Part shown: positions 32,473 to 45,014 of the stretch, one piece after another
Numbering within the stretch: the first letter of the stretch is position 1
How the letters are laid out: each line of letters opens with the position of its first letter
Source of the DNA: Chrysaora quinquecirrha
Lineage: Eukaryota; Cnidaria; Scyphozoa; Semaeostomeae; Pelagiidae
Assembly (NCBI GenBank): GCA_014526335.1
Contig: JACTAT010000247.1
Coordinates: 89,501 to 153,500 of the forward strand
Direction: 5' to 3'
DNA length: 64,000 nucleotides
Made by a program: the position numbers and the translations under genes
The notes under the pieces: generated by a model
Seen by the model: the letters and a program-made list of their open reading frames with translations, nothing else
The model's database searches: none
What the model was told of the DNA's origin: nothing

Positions 32473-32674
32473 GCTTGAAAATGCTCTTCTTATTGATCCA
32501 ATTTTTCTTGCTGAACGAATGCTTGCGTGCTTTTGCGTGCGTTTGCTACGGACCCAAGCTAAAAAGTTGACCAGTGCTCATACTGAGATTCACATCAAAT
32601 TGGTCCGTAAAATAGCACCACAACAGCCACAACAACGGCAAACTTTGTTGCCTGGGTGCCTTCGACAAACAATC

Positions 32675-35600
32675 ATGGCTGCCGACTGTTGCTTGCTTCA
32701 TGTCGATGGATTTGAAGGGCCATTGACGTTACTTACCAAAACGACATTGGCAAAATTTATCGAAAGTAGGAGAAAATGGCTTTTGTTGAGTGGCCAGATG
32801 AAAGATATTGCTGAAAAGTCCCTCGAATTTATATCCGATGAAGATGTCAATAATGAAACTTCTGATTACGATTGGAAATATCACATTCAGTGCTACAGAA
32901 GGTTCACAGATAAACAGAAAATTGATCGTGCAGTGATTCAACACGAAAAAAGAAAAGCAGAAGTGGATGAAGGATGCTCCTCTTCATCAGCAGCTCATGG
33001 TCAGGAACCAACGAGAACTAAAAGGACAAGACTAGCAACCCAGACAGAAGTTAGTGGTGCTAAATGTGTAACAACTGCTGGGAGAAACTCTTTTGTTCTG
33101 CCAAGAATTTGCTTGATTTGCAAAAAATCAGATTACTTCTATACATGCCAAGTAAGTTTGTTTATTATTTCATTTCTTACTATAGGCCTAACGTATCCAA
33201 AGCAAAGACATAGGGAATTTATATCAATTGACTCTTAGATACAGCTCCTTAAAAAAATGTCCCAATAGTTTTGAGTGTTCTTTTTTCACCCTTTGAGTGG
33301 ATTATCACCCTGGCCTCAGGTAGTTTTTCCCACTAAGTGACCAACCCCATCTCCAGTTTTGGTAGCTTCATCCTCGGAAAATCATTTTTTCTCAAAATAT
33401 CTTCAACATTTTCATGAAAATATTCACAGTGGCATAAAGAGACAAAAGAATCTAAGATAATATGTGAATATATCCAAAGAATGTATTTCTCATATTAGTG
33501 CTATTTGCTCATATTGGTTTATATCTTATCTAGCATATGATTGTCTATAAATTGATAAAACGTTTAAGACACCCAGAAATTGATGCTGTACATTTTGTTT
33601 CTTCACAGAAAACAAAAACAAGGAAGAAACAGGCATTGACTCAGTGCCAAACAATTGATGCTGGAAAACTGAGGTCAGCTGCAAAGAAGAAAGAGGATGA
33701 ATCAATCCTTATCCACATTAGAGATGTTGACTGTGTGGCTGCTGAAGTATGTTATCACAGGAATTGCTATATGAGTTACACAAATTTCTTAAATTTTGAA
33801 GTCAATGATCAGCCACCAGTACAGCTATATGAAGAGTCATTCAAAATAATGTGTGACGAGATCGTACAGAAGAAAATTATCGATAATAAAGAGGTTATGT
33901 TTATGAGTAAACTGTACCATAAATTTCAAAAGATTGTCTCTCATACAGAAGATGGAGATGCATCCAATTATAGAGCTTTTCGACTCAAACAGAGGTTGAA
34001 AACCGCTTTCCACAACTTGTCTTTCACACCTGGTCACAGAAACAAAAGTGAATTTGTGTTCTGTGAAGATCTTTCTGTTGGGTTGGTAATTGAAGAGACT
34101 GCAATTTCAACACCAGAGACCGATGACAGCGACTCTGAGTTGGAAGATGAGATTCCATTGGAATATCAAAGTTCAAAAGATGACAGTAGAACCTTGTTCC
34201 ATGCAGCACTCATCATTCGAAAATGTATAGCAGAATGCCCAAAATTCTTCAGCAACTGGCCTCCAAAGATCTCAGAATGCACCTTACAAAATGCAAGAAA
34301 TAAAATCCCAGCCAAATTGTCCAGTTTTCTTGCATGGGCCCTAAATTTTCTGATGAAGTGAATCAGGATTATGTGCAAATAGAAATCCCAGAAAAGACCA
34401 GATGAAAGTCTTATCAATTGCACAAGACATCATATATGCAGCTTCAAGAGGCAATAAACAGACACCTAAAGCACTATGCTTAGGAATGGCTGTCAGACAA
34501 ATGACTCGGTCATATCAGCTGACCAAGATACTGAATGGGTTTGGGAATGCTGCTTCCCATTCAGCAATTTTGTCATTGGATACTGCTCTAGCATATCAGC
34601 AACTAAATACTGATGTTATCATGCCAAATGGTATTGTGAAAATACATTTACAACAATGGTTTGGGACAACATCGATTTCCGAGAAGAAACACCGACTGGT
34701 TCTGGAACAACACACATGACAAATGGAATAATAATTCAACAACAGAGAGATCTCAGCGAGCTGCATTCAAGTTCAGAAAGCATTGTCCCAATCAAAAAGT
34801 CAATTCGAAGTATGAAGCAAGTACCACATGCAATTGAGCCATACCACCTAGGAAAGAAAGAGTCACCAAATTTCCATGCAGTTGCAAATACGATTGACAT
34901 AGAACTCTCGAAGCATAAAGGTGTCCTTTCTCAAAGTCAAATCATAGATTTTTCATATGTAGCATGCAAAGAAATAGGAAATAGAGAGAATGGGTTACTT
35001 CCAGGTTGGACTGGTTACAACTCTGTAATTTCAGAAAAGCCAACTAGGGTGTCCCATATTGCGTATCTGCCTGTTATTGATGCCCCAGTCACAGAGATGT
35101 CGACTATCAAAGCAATACTGACCAGAAGCTCTGACATAATGGCGAAGTTGGATATTCAGTGTTCTGTGTTAGTCTTTGATGAAGCTGTATATGCAAAAAT
35201 ACAACAGGTTCGATGGAAGTCTGAAGAGTACATGAAGAAATTTGTTGTCAGGCTGGGAGATTTCCACGCATGCATGTCATATGCCACTGCAATCAGCTGT
35301 AGATTTCGCGAAGCAGGTCTTCAGGTAAGATTTTTCATCATATCATAGAATTTGGGATTAATCACCAATTTCTCAATGATAATAATTGTGTGCACGTTTT
35401 TAAGTTCTGAACAGATGCCCTAGCAAATTAGATTTACATGCATTTATATTCAAAATTTGTACATATATCTTACTTTTGATTAGGACCTATTTGTTGAGTC
35501 AGAGACAGTGGCAGCTGGTTCTGTTAATGGAGTCTTCAGTGGCAAACAGTACAATCGGTGCATCAGAGCACATAAAATCGCGTATGAAGCTCTCAAGCGA

Positions 35601-38600
35601 CTGCAGTTGCAAGCATTTTTAACTTCTTTGAGTGATGACAAGGCTCTGGAAATGACATGCTTCGTAGAGGCCATGTCAGAAACTGTTCATGACGATGAAC
35701 TCTTTCAGGATCATTTGAACTGCCCTTTGCTAGAGGACATGGTGTTGAGGTATTCAATTAATACGTTTTTCCTTAACGATGACTTTCATGACCTTTTTTA
35801 AATGTATCTACTGAATTCTCCCCCTTTATTTAAAACCATGATGGTCTTTCCATACAGAAGGTTGTATCATCACCAGTGTGTGTCAATTTTTATGATCCCC
35901 TGATATTTTATTTTGACCTGTCATATCATTTTTACTTGTGGCTCACTAACAATATTGTTGCTTTTTCCTAACGACTAGCCTTCACTGGATAGACTTAAAA
36001 AGAGCCAGTACTAATTCGCATCAATTTCGGAAATAGCTTAGTTAAGAATTTTGGTAGTCATGAATCTTGATGAGATAGCGAATGGAATGAGCTTTCACTT
36101 AAAGTACATATTTGTTAATTATCAAACAGGTTCAACTCCTTCGTTGAAAGAGAAAGTGCCAGAAGTGCTACGTTTGCTTTTTGGACATCGTATATTACCA
36201 TGGTTGAGCTTCTCCTGTCATTTATACGATCTACAAGAACTAGCAACTGGGAGCTGCATTTGTCAAGTATGAGAGCCATGCTGCCCTGGTACTTTGCTTA
36301 TGATCGAGTCAATTATGCTAGATACATGACGGCGTACTGGCTAGAAATGCTTTGTCTGAAGGATACCCATCCAGGTTAGTTGGTGTACTAAACACATAAG
36401 AGCCTTTGTTAAAATCTGTATTCTGTGTTTTTTGGCATCTAGAAACAAAGTAGGCAATGTTCAAACTTACATTTTCTTCTCTAAGATGTTTTGGATGATT
36501 TGCGCGACAACTGGACCGTCCAGAGGCAGAAAGAGTATGCATTCTCGTCAATATCATGTGACCAAACAATCGAGCAGACGTGCAATAGAGATTCAAAGAC
36601 GAAGGGTGGAATCATCGGGTTTACCACGAACAGGGTGCTGTTGATCGCTGGATCTTATCTTCTGCTGATCGTTGTACAATCACAAAACAGTGTCAAATTA
36701 TGTCTGGTGTTGCAAATGAGAGCAGGTAGGGATTAGGGATGACCTATATTTGAAATCTCAAATATATCTAAAACTGACTGTAGAATTTTTTCCTTGGATT
36801 ACTTTATTGCGGAAGGTTATTGGCATCCATCGTAAATATTTATTTCTTTTCCATTTATAGCCTTGTATTGTTGCATGGCCCCTGTCTCCACAGACTGACG
36901 GGGCTTCCGTGATTAAATATTTACAAATGATTGGATGAATGAATGAATGAATGAATGAATGAATGAATGAATGAATGAATGAATGAATGATGATGACGAT
37001 GATGATGATGAATGAAGAACATGATGAATGAATGAATTGATATAATATGATGAATTGTGTCTTTCAATAGGAAACGAAAGGATCTTGATCACGCTCGTAT
37101 TGTCCGTGATGAGAAATCTATTCTGCAATTTATGGACACTGTATGTTCTATGATGAACCCCTTCAGTCAAGATTCCCCCGAAGAACTGGTCAACATTTGC
37201 AGTGGTTTAGTCGCTAACAAAAAGACTACCGATGATATTGCGACTGCTTACGATAAAGGAGATCTGAAGTTCAAGGACTTTGTCCAAACAAGATTGTCTA
37301 CTGAACATGGTGACATATTTTCAAAGATGAGCAAATTAAAACTAGCTACCTTCAAGTCTCTCGAGAAACCAAAGAGTGCCAAAACTGCAAATGGCAATAT
37401 TGTGCCAATAAAGAACGATTGCCGTTTCTGGGCTCGTCTTCTACTGATTGCCAAGAATCGTGAAATAGACCTGGAAGAAGTTTTCACCTACTGTCTTCAG
37501 TCGTATCCAGGAGCTCTTGCAACCTATACTGGAGGCCTTGCAAAAACAGTCAAATCAAAGCTTCTTCATTTGTTGGAGTCTGAGACCAACAACGTCAGAG
37601 TGGAACATTTGCCAGTTGGGAGTGTTCTTATTTTAGATGCAATGGCTATTTTGCAGACAGTTAGGAACCTTCCTAACACCTTTGGAGAATTTGCCGAGAG
37701 CCTTCTTGACAGAATCACAAGCATGGGCAAAAAGATACGTGCCTGCAGAGTAGATTTCGTGTCCGATAGATATCCCGCAATAAGTACAAAAAATGCGGAG
37801 AGACAAAAGCGAGCATCAGCAGGAGTTCAAACCATATCAATCTTGAGTGACAAGCAAAGAGTTCCACGGCAATGGAAAAAATTCTTGGGTGTTGGTTCAA
37901 ATAAGGAATCACTTATCAAGTTTATTGTTGAATATTGGCAAAGATCATCACCAGAGGCACTCAAAGGCATTGATGTATACGCCACAACTGTCAACAAATG
38001 TTTCAGTTTCAAGGCAAGTGTCGAAGCAGTAGTTGTCGAAGAAGTTCCCTTGCTTGAATCAGACCACGAAGAGGCCGATACTAGGATGCTCTTGCATGCC
38101 AAGCATGCTGCTGCACATGCTGATACGATAGTAATTAAGAGCCCTGATACAGATGTGTTCGTCTTTGCAATAGCATGCTGTTTGGACATTGGTGTGAATA
38201 TAATTTTCGAAACAGGTACAGGAAACAACCAAAGGAGACTGAGCATCAACTCCATCGCAACAACACTTGGTTCACGTTGGTGTAAAGCATTGATTGGTTT
38301 TCATATGTTTACAGGTTGGTCAACGTATTGTAATGTCTGTATACATATTGCAAAAATAATAACAATAATATTATGAAATATCAGCCAAGATTTATGAAAC
38401 ACCAATGACATTTTGACGATGGCCCATGATATTATTGACAGATGATGTCTTTGTTACAAGTTTAAAGCAAAATAAGCATCCAAAATTTATATCTGTTATT
38501 TATATTTTCTCTTCGATTTAAATTTCAGGATCCGACTCAACAAGTGCCTTTTACGGAAAGGGAAAGATTCATTCGTTGAAAATTGCTCGAGAATGTGAAG

Positions 38601-39142
38601 ATTATTGTGATGCTCTTGGAAGTCTTGGAGAATCTTTGGTTGTTGAAGAGAGCGTAGTAAGCTTGTTAGAGAAATATGTGTGTCATGTCTATGGTCAGAA
38701 AAGTAGCTCAACTGTAAATGATGCCAGGTACAAAATGTTCAAGCTTGGAAAATGCACGGAAGATACCCTCCCTCCCAACTCTGATTCGCTGTACCAGCAC
38801 ATAATTCGTGTCAATTATGAAACCTACATAAGAAAAAAATCAACAACATGCATCATTAACGCGCCTTCGCCAATTGGATTCGGGTGGGTTTTGAATGGTG
38901 AAGACATCGAAATTCAATGGGCAACTTTGGAAGCAGCACCTGACAGTATACTAGAGTGCGTGATCTGTAAATGCAAGACCGGCTGCAAAACCAAGAGATG
39001 CTCCTGTGTCAAAAATAACCTCGAGTGTACTGAGCTTTGTCAATGTGATAATTGTGAAAACGGCGGAGACTGTGAAGAAGATGAAATTGGCGAAGACAAT
39101 TCTGATGAAGATATTTCTTCGGAAGATGAAGAAGACATTTGA
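32675..39142 (+). pseudogene. Transposon gene: Cys/His N-terminus, FEN1/XPG-like nuclease, CXC C-terminus; seven exons, three frameshifts
   Basis: Exons with consistent phases: 32675-33151, 33609-35324, 35484-35749, 36130-36374, 36486-36725, 37071-38314, 38529-39142, all GT-AG. The start ATG at 32675 has a good context (ATCATGG); an in-frame ATG at 32471 is possible. Landmarks: CLICKK and CYHRNCYMSYTN; VWDNIDFREET and TGSGTTHMTNGIIIQ; RLGDFHACMSYATAIS; NWELHLSSMRAMLPWYFAYD; CDQTIEQTCNRDSKTKGG. Then the nuclease core: ILDAMAIL, VSDRYP, HEEADTRMLLH, SPDTDVFVFAI and, across the last join, FTGSDSTSAFYGKGK. The C-terminus has about ten Cys (CVICKCKTGCKTKRCSC, CTELCQCDNC) and an acidic tail. Frameshifts lie near 34345, 34645 and 36637. 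The product would cut and bind DNA, as inference. Confidence 0.75.
36935..37040 (+). repeat. (ATGA)n microsatellite in a transposon intron
   Basis: About 15 tandem ATGA units are followed by GATGAT variants, between exons 5 and 6 of the element's gene. Confidence 0.9.
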
Positions 39143-39459
39143 TTATCGTTTAATTTGTGTCAATTCACGTATTCTGCTGTGTTTGACACTTTATTGATAT
39201 CATCGCTTGCATTGCTTCATTTTATTTTGAATTGATGCTGAAAAATAGGATTACGGCAAAATAGCAACATCTACTATCAAGCTCCGTTCACAAATGCTCA
39301 TATTTCGCAAATAGCTTATCAAAATGCAATGGTTGCTATACTTTTTCAGCTCAGATTTTGTCGTTTATTAAGATGACCGCAAAAAAAAAATGAAATTCAG
39401 AAATTTTCAAAAAATTTGCATTGTGACGTCATCAATCAAGAATATCCGCCATTATGGAA

Positions 39460-39603
39460 AAACTGCAGCCTGAATCGATGTGAACTTTTTAGATTTGAAT
39501 TCTACCCCAAAAGTTGGCCTAGGTAACGTATAAATATCTTAGCTTAGTGGAGTGTGCAACGAAACCTCATTTCTAGGGGTCGTATAAATGATAGCCGACG
39601 GTC
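39460..39603 (-). repeat. Right terminal inverted repeat of the Academ-like element
   Basis: Inverse match of 32338-32472. It begins 318 bases after the stop codon of the element's gene. Confidence 0.75.
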
Positions 39604-41379
39604 TATAACAAATATTCAAATAATCGCGTCAAAATAACAAAAAATTACCCACGCTGTTATTGGCTGCATTTTCTTCCTTCAATGAAGAATTAGGATCAAA
39701 TGCTAATCCCATCGACTTCAAATTCTGCTTTACTGTCTTACTGGCACACCATTTCTCTCTAATGATTGAACTGACCATGAAAAAGAACACACTGGTTTGC
39801 TTAATTCAAGAAGAGTTATCAAATGTTAGATTAGTTTCTAGAGTCTCCTTACTCAACAGAAAATATTCAAATTTTACCCACAATTTTGTATCTTCAATCA
39901 ATGATTGCTTTGATTTTGCTAATTCTGATTATTTTAGAAGACTAGCTTTTAACTTTAAGCCTGCTACGCAGGCAGCCAGTTTTACCATAGTACCAGATTA
40001 GCCTTGGCAAGACAAGATTCTTCCTTCCAAGAATTCATCGCCTTCACGGGAACCATGTGACCTGTCTACCATCGCTGAACTTTCGCTAGAGTCCGGGGAG
40101 GTTTAGGGGATGCCATAGAGGACTAATCTTATGCAAAATTGCTACGAAAGAACAACTCAAGATACTAGAACAATAAATTCTTCGAACAAGCTGTTATTTA
40201 AAGTCAGTTAGCAAATAAACCACATGGAGCAATAGGGAATAAATTTTGAAAATTGAACAAGGGTACTTGTACCAGCAGTGCAGCAGCAATTGCATTTCTC
40301 ATACGTCATGGAGGGAAACCTTCAGACTTTATTATTAAGTATTTTGTTATTCGGCCGTCTTCACGGCTTCCCATCCTACAGCTGCAGTAATCCCTTCTTG
40401 GATTATGGTGCAAAAGCTCAAGAGCTTCAAAATGACACTGAAGCTTGCGCATGATACCCTTGCACCGCATAGGCAACAGAGAAAGACGCTGTATGGTGAG
40501 AATGCTATCACGTGGGATGTCATGGAAATTGCTTTTTGTTGCGTCATTTCGCAACAAAATTGCAAACTAATGGCACAAGTATGTTTGTACAATTTTCAGG
40601 TTTCACAGAAAGATTAAAACCTTGATAAACATGGGGAATTACTTTGCAACAATGTAAAAAATAACATTGCTACGCTACATAGAAAATAATTTCATACCAA
40701 AACCATGGTTGATGATTATCTTATTTACAACATACAAATATGTTAACCAAAATCTAGTCAGACACATTGGCTCATATTTCAACCGCAATCTTTTTTTAAA
40801 AAGGCACAGGGAAGAAAGAAAAATGACCAAAAACCTTTCAATGAGTGGCGTTCTCTTCTTCCTTCTTCTTCCTGCTTTTGTTGTGTTTAAAATTTTATTT
40901 CTTCTTGATTTCCTTGCTCTAACTCCACCCATTCCTAAATAGGATATTAATCCACGTCACAGATCTCTGTTAATAATTATTTCTAACCTCATTATCACCT
41001 ATCACCCCCCAACCCATCCCACAAACCTTAAAATACATTCGTTCAGATATTTGAAGCAAAATTAGTCAAACTATAAATCAATCGAATGCGATTTGTATGG
41101 TGAGTAAAATAATAACAGTTTTCTTCACGCTTCTGACACACAAAAGCTTGTATACTTTCAAAAGGCTTTCAAATTGTTTTTACTTGAAAAGACGCCTAGA
41201 CACATCGGTAGAAATCGGACGGATGTAGTGTCTTGCAAGGTGAAAAATTTTTATAAATTAAACTCATTTATAATTATAATTATTATTTACTATTATTGTA
41301 TAACAGTATAAATAGGCTATAAGCCAATAACTGATTAAATGTGAACTAACGATCTTTTAAATTCATTTAGGACGAAAAC
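39604..41379. other. Unassigned, no gene recognised
   Basis: The only long frames (39660-40001 plus, 40306-40592 minus) show no known motif, no conserved splice context and composition like random DNA. No TIR pair was found. Confidence 0.35.
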
Positions 41380-41760
41380 TTAGAATATATTAGACCAGTT
41401 AAGTCGATTCTGCTTCTGCTATTGGTGCTATGGAAGATCCCTTTAATGCCAGCTTGGTATTGGTACCCCTCCCAATGCTAAAGGAGACGTGCTTTAAACG
41501 CGTTCAAGCTTAGGGCCTGGACCGCTTCCTTTGGTAAAGAAATTCACGGGTTTACAACTCTACAACCCGAAAATCTTTTCTAATCCTTGACACACATCTC
41601 TTCTTCAAGATCCTGAACCCATTGTTGTATTGTTGTGAGGATGCTGAGAATCTGCATCTACAAGCTCGAAGGGTAGGGGGCTGACATTGTATTTCCTCCG
41701 GGTGTACTTGTAAATCTCAATAGAGTTTCCCCTCATCCTCCTTTAGACAAGGGTGGGCAA
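41380..41760 (-). pseudogene. LINE 3'-end remnant
   Basis: On the minus strand, in several frames, RGNSIEIYKYTRRKYN, CRVVNP and LSLNAFKARLL appear in the order of the C-terminus of CR1/L2-type LINE proteins (RGDLIETYK...FF.RVV..WN...SFK.RL). It is strongly decayed. Confidence 0.45.
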
Positions 41761-42019
41761 TTCAAGGGCTTTGACATGATCTTCATATGTCGTGTTCATA
41801 TTTCAGTGAGGGAACCAATTTAGTAACCTTACAATCTGGGACTCCAACTACGTTTCCGTGTTCAAGCTTTGGTTCTCATGATGGCAACATACCAGGCTTT
41901 TAAAGTCTCAGAATCCAATTGAGAAGCTAAGATTAACGCTTGAAATGGAGAAAGGCTCTACAAATGTTGCTGAAGCAGAAATATTTAGCCCCCGTCTCTG
42001 ATTTAACATGATTTAGTTG

Positions 42020-42510
42020 ATAAGATCATATTTTACCCCCACCGTACTGAACATCCCCCACCGTACTCAGAGATATCCCCCACCATACTGAATATCCGCC
42101 ACGGCAATCATGATGCCTCCCCACAGCAATCTTGGTATCCCCCCACAGGCATCATGGTATCCCCCCACCGTACTGAATATCTGCCACGGCAATCATGGTA
42201 TCCCCCCACCGTACTGAACATCAGCCACCGTACTCCGAGATGCCTCCCCATGGCAATCATGGTATACCCCCACAGTCATCATGGTATCCCCCCACTGTAC
42301 TGAATATCCGCCACTGCAATCATGATGCCTCCCCACGGCAATCATGGTATCCCCCCACCGTACTGAACATCCGCCACCGTACTCCGAGATGCCTCCCCAT
42401 GGCAATCATGGTATCCCCCCACAGTCATCATCGTATCCCCCCACCGTACTGAACATCCGCCACGGCAATCATGGTATCCCCCACGGCAATCATGGTATCC
42501 CCCACAGTCA
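42020..42510 (+). repeat. Minisatellite array, CCACCGTACTGAACATCC / GGCAATCATGGTATCCCCC units
   Basis: Sub-units alternate CCACCGTACTGAACATCCGC, CACCGTACTCCGAGATGCC and ACGGCAATCATGGTATCCCC. The right part of the same array appears after the LINE at 44112-44190. Open frames inside encode only HGNHGIPPQSSWYPPTVLNI-type repeats. Confidence 0.9.
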
Positions 42511-44111
42511 GCTTACAAAAGGTCAAATCAGCTTACAAAGGTCAAATCAGCTTAAAAAAAGGAGAAAATATTGAGTCATCAAATTATAGACCTTTATCCA
42601 TGTTGAGCATTCCTGGAAAACTGCTTGAGAGCCAGGCCTGTGATGCTATTGTTAACCATTTGAGAATAAACAACCTTCTTTCTAACAAACAATGGGGGTT
42701 TAACAAAGGGAGATCTACTGAAGAACTGCTTTTACAACTAACAGAAAAATGGAAAAAGGCTATGGACAAGGGTTTGATAATTGGAGCCATATTCTTAGAC
42801 TTTCAGAAGGCCTTTGACAGTGTCTCTCATGAAATACTTGGTCAAAAACTACAAGCAGTGGAAATTTCTGGTGATCTCTACTCTTGGATAGTAATAGGAA
42901 GCAATATACTGAAACCAATGGTAAAGCTTCAGTTGTAGAAGAGGTGTTGTCTGTGGTACCACAGGGCTCCCTATTGGGCCCTAAACTATATACCATCTTC
43001 GTCAATGACCTCCCTGAAGCAATTACTGAAGGAGAAGCTACACTTTTTGCTGATGATACCAGTATTTACTATATAGGAGACAATGTGGATAAGATCATAG
43101 ACAGCCTTAATTTGGCAATGAAACAGGTGCATAATTGGTGCAGGAGGAATAAGCTTACAGTCCATCAAGAAAAGACTGAAGCAATGCTGCTGACAAACAA
43201 AGCCTTCATGGGTCCTTTAAAACCCATCATGTATGGTGAAAGCTACATCAGTATCATCGATTCTGTAAAATACCTAGGCATTACAATTGACAGTAAATCA
43301 AATTGGGACAAGCACATAAGTGCAACCTGCAAAAAGTTTTCATCAAAGCTAGGAGCTTTAAAAAGGATGAATTTCTTACCAACAAACGTTCTCGAAGAAA
43401 TCTATTATAAAACAGTCATTTCAGGGATCACCTATTGTATATCAGTGTGGGGAAACTGCCCAATAGCATCGTTCCAGAAACTTGAGACAGTCCATTCAAG
43501 GGCTGCCAGACAGATCTTTAACTTACTGAGAGGCTATCCTGATGACATTAGTCTGACCCATGCAAAATGGCAACCTCTCTCTTGCATTTACAAGCCCATA
43601 ATTATAAAATGGATGCATAAGATCTACTTTAACAAAGCAGACCAATCACTTCAAGACCTATTTGAGAAAAATCTACAACAAAACTATACAGTACGGGACC
43701 CTTTCAAATTCAAAGTAGATATAAAAAATAAATAGGGAGAAACAGTTTTCAATACAGGGGCCCGTCTATTTGGAATATGATACCATCAAATATTAAATCG
43801 ATCGTGAACAAAGACAAATTCAAAGCAAAACTCAAAACTCTAAATGCCTTCAAAAAAAAACTTCTCATTTAGGAAAGAAGCAATATTGATATCCAATAAG
43901 GACTCCGACTTTTACTATTGAATCTAAAACTTAAGATTGATCTGTACCTTGTAAATATTTAGATTTTAACTTATCGTTTTGTATTTTATAGGGCTTTCTA
44001 ATTGTAGGATTTTATTTTATTTTATTTTTGATTTGCAGGTCCACATCAGCCTTTGGCTGCCTGATATTTAACCTGCAGTAACAAATACTTTATATGATGT
44101 GATATGATATG
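42511..44111 (+). mobile_element. LINE C, 5'-truncated non-LTR retrotransposon inserted in the minisatellite
   Basis: It interrupts the array: AGTCA stands before the element (42506-42510) and again after its tail (44115-44119), a plausible 5-bp target duplication. The 5' end has three short repeats of AGCTTACAAAGGTCAAATC. The 3' end is a TATGATGTGATATGATATGA tail. Confidence 0.75.
42560..43874 (+). pseudogene. Reverse transcriptase of LINE C, frameshifted
   Basis: RT blocks run SSNYRPLSMLSIPGKLLE, GAIFLDFQKAFDSVSHEIL, then after a frameshift near 42885 VVPQGSLLGPKLYTIFVNDL, TLFADDTSIYY and VKYLGITIDSKSNWDKHI. A second frame change near 43735 leads to SFQYRGPSIWNMIPSNIKS, ending at TAG 43872-43874. 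The catalytic box FADD is intact. Fingers and endonuclease are missing. Confidence 0.75.
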
Positions 44112-44190
44112 ACACGAGTCATCATGGTATCCCCCCACCGTACTGAACATCCCCCACCGTACTGCAAGATGCCTCCCTACTGTACTGTAC
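44112..44190 (+). repeat. Right part of the 42-kb minisatellite
   Basis: TCATGGTATCCCCCCACCGT and CCACCGTACTGCAAGATGCC continue the array of 42020-42510 beyond LINE C. Confidence 0.8.
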
Positions 44191-45014
44191 TGGGGTGATA
44201 TTGGTTTTGGCTACCTACCCTCCTCAAACAGGAAGTAATAGACCTCACTAAATCGTAGTTAATTTTTTTGTATTTTGGTTCCTGTCTAATTCAATGAGTG
44301 TCCCCTGAGTGTCTAGCAAGGTAAAAAAAAGTTACTAACCTCAACAGAAGAGTAGAATTTTCATGAAACAAAAAGCAACACTGATCTCTGCAGTCCTGAA
44401 GTGTGCGGTGTGCGCAAAGCAATAGTCACCACGTGGTTTGGTGTGGTTCAAAATGGTGATCTACTTTAACATGCGCCAAAAACACAACATCTTCCCTCAT
44501 GGTCAAAAAAGGGTCAACAGAGAAGGAGTTTAGTCAATGGAATGGCAACGCCGCGCAAAGATTTACTTCAACTGTTCAACTGTACACAGCAGCATTGAAG
44601 GATGGTGTTCGCAGAAACCCCAATTTGAATGATGGTAATAGGAATAAGTGATGAAGATTGAAGAAAGATGCTGATTGGTAATACTTTGGGGCATCAGCGA
44701 GCCTTCTTCCGTTGTTTCAATTCACCTCAACGCAATGTAAACATTCTGCTAAAGAAACAAACAGCTGATCGACAGACAGTCTGTCTTGGCAGGCAGATTT
44801 TTGTTGTGAGCTGATTCTGGTTGCTAAACAAACGTTTGATTAGCTGCGTACTTAATTTCTTCGTTTTTCAAACGACATACAGCATTGCAAACATTTTTAT
44901 ATTTTGCTATGGTGTGGTAAAGTTCGGAAAATAATAGGAAGGTGCTATTATGGGATCAAGGTAGTAGGCTCAGCTCAATCATCTATAAAGAGGTTCGGCA
45001 AGGGTAAAGAAGTC
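44191..45014. other. Region upstream of the ANKRD55-like gene
   Basis: No other gene is visible. An in-frame ATG at 44904 would extend the first exon by 37 codons, but its context and codon use are not convincing. Confidence 0.35.

Larger units (their letters stand above)
32338..39603 (+). mobile_element. Academ-like DNA transposon, 7.27 kb, with ~135-bp terminal inverted repeats
   Basis: The ends GGCCGTCAGCTAC (from 32338) and, on the other strand, GACCGTCGGCTAT (from 39603) start inverted repeats of about 135 bp. These share GTTGCACA, CTAAGCTAAGA, CAAATCTAAAAAGTTCACATC (20 of these bases in a row, identical) and AGGCTGCAGTTT. The repeats enclose a seven-exon plus-strand gene for a FEN/XPG-like nuclease with a CXC tail. 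Both ends are bordered by TA, but the true target duplication is not certain. The gene has three frameshifts, so this copy is probably not autonomous. Confidence 0.75.

Noticed and set aside
42195..42574. Frames with HGNHGIPPQSSWYPPTVLNI-type repeats
   Set aside because: Pure translation of the minisatellite; similar database entries would be annotation artefacts.
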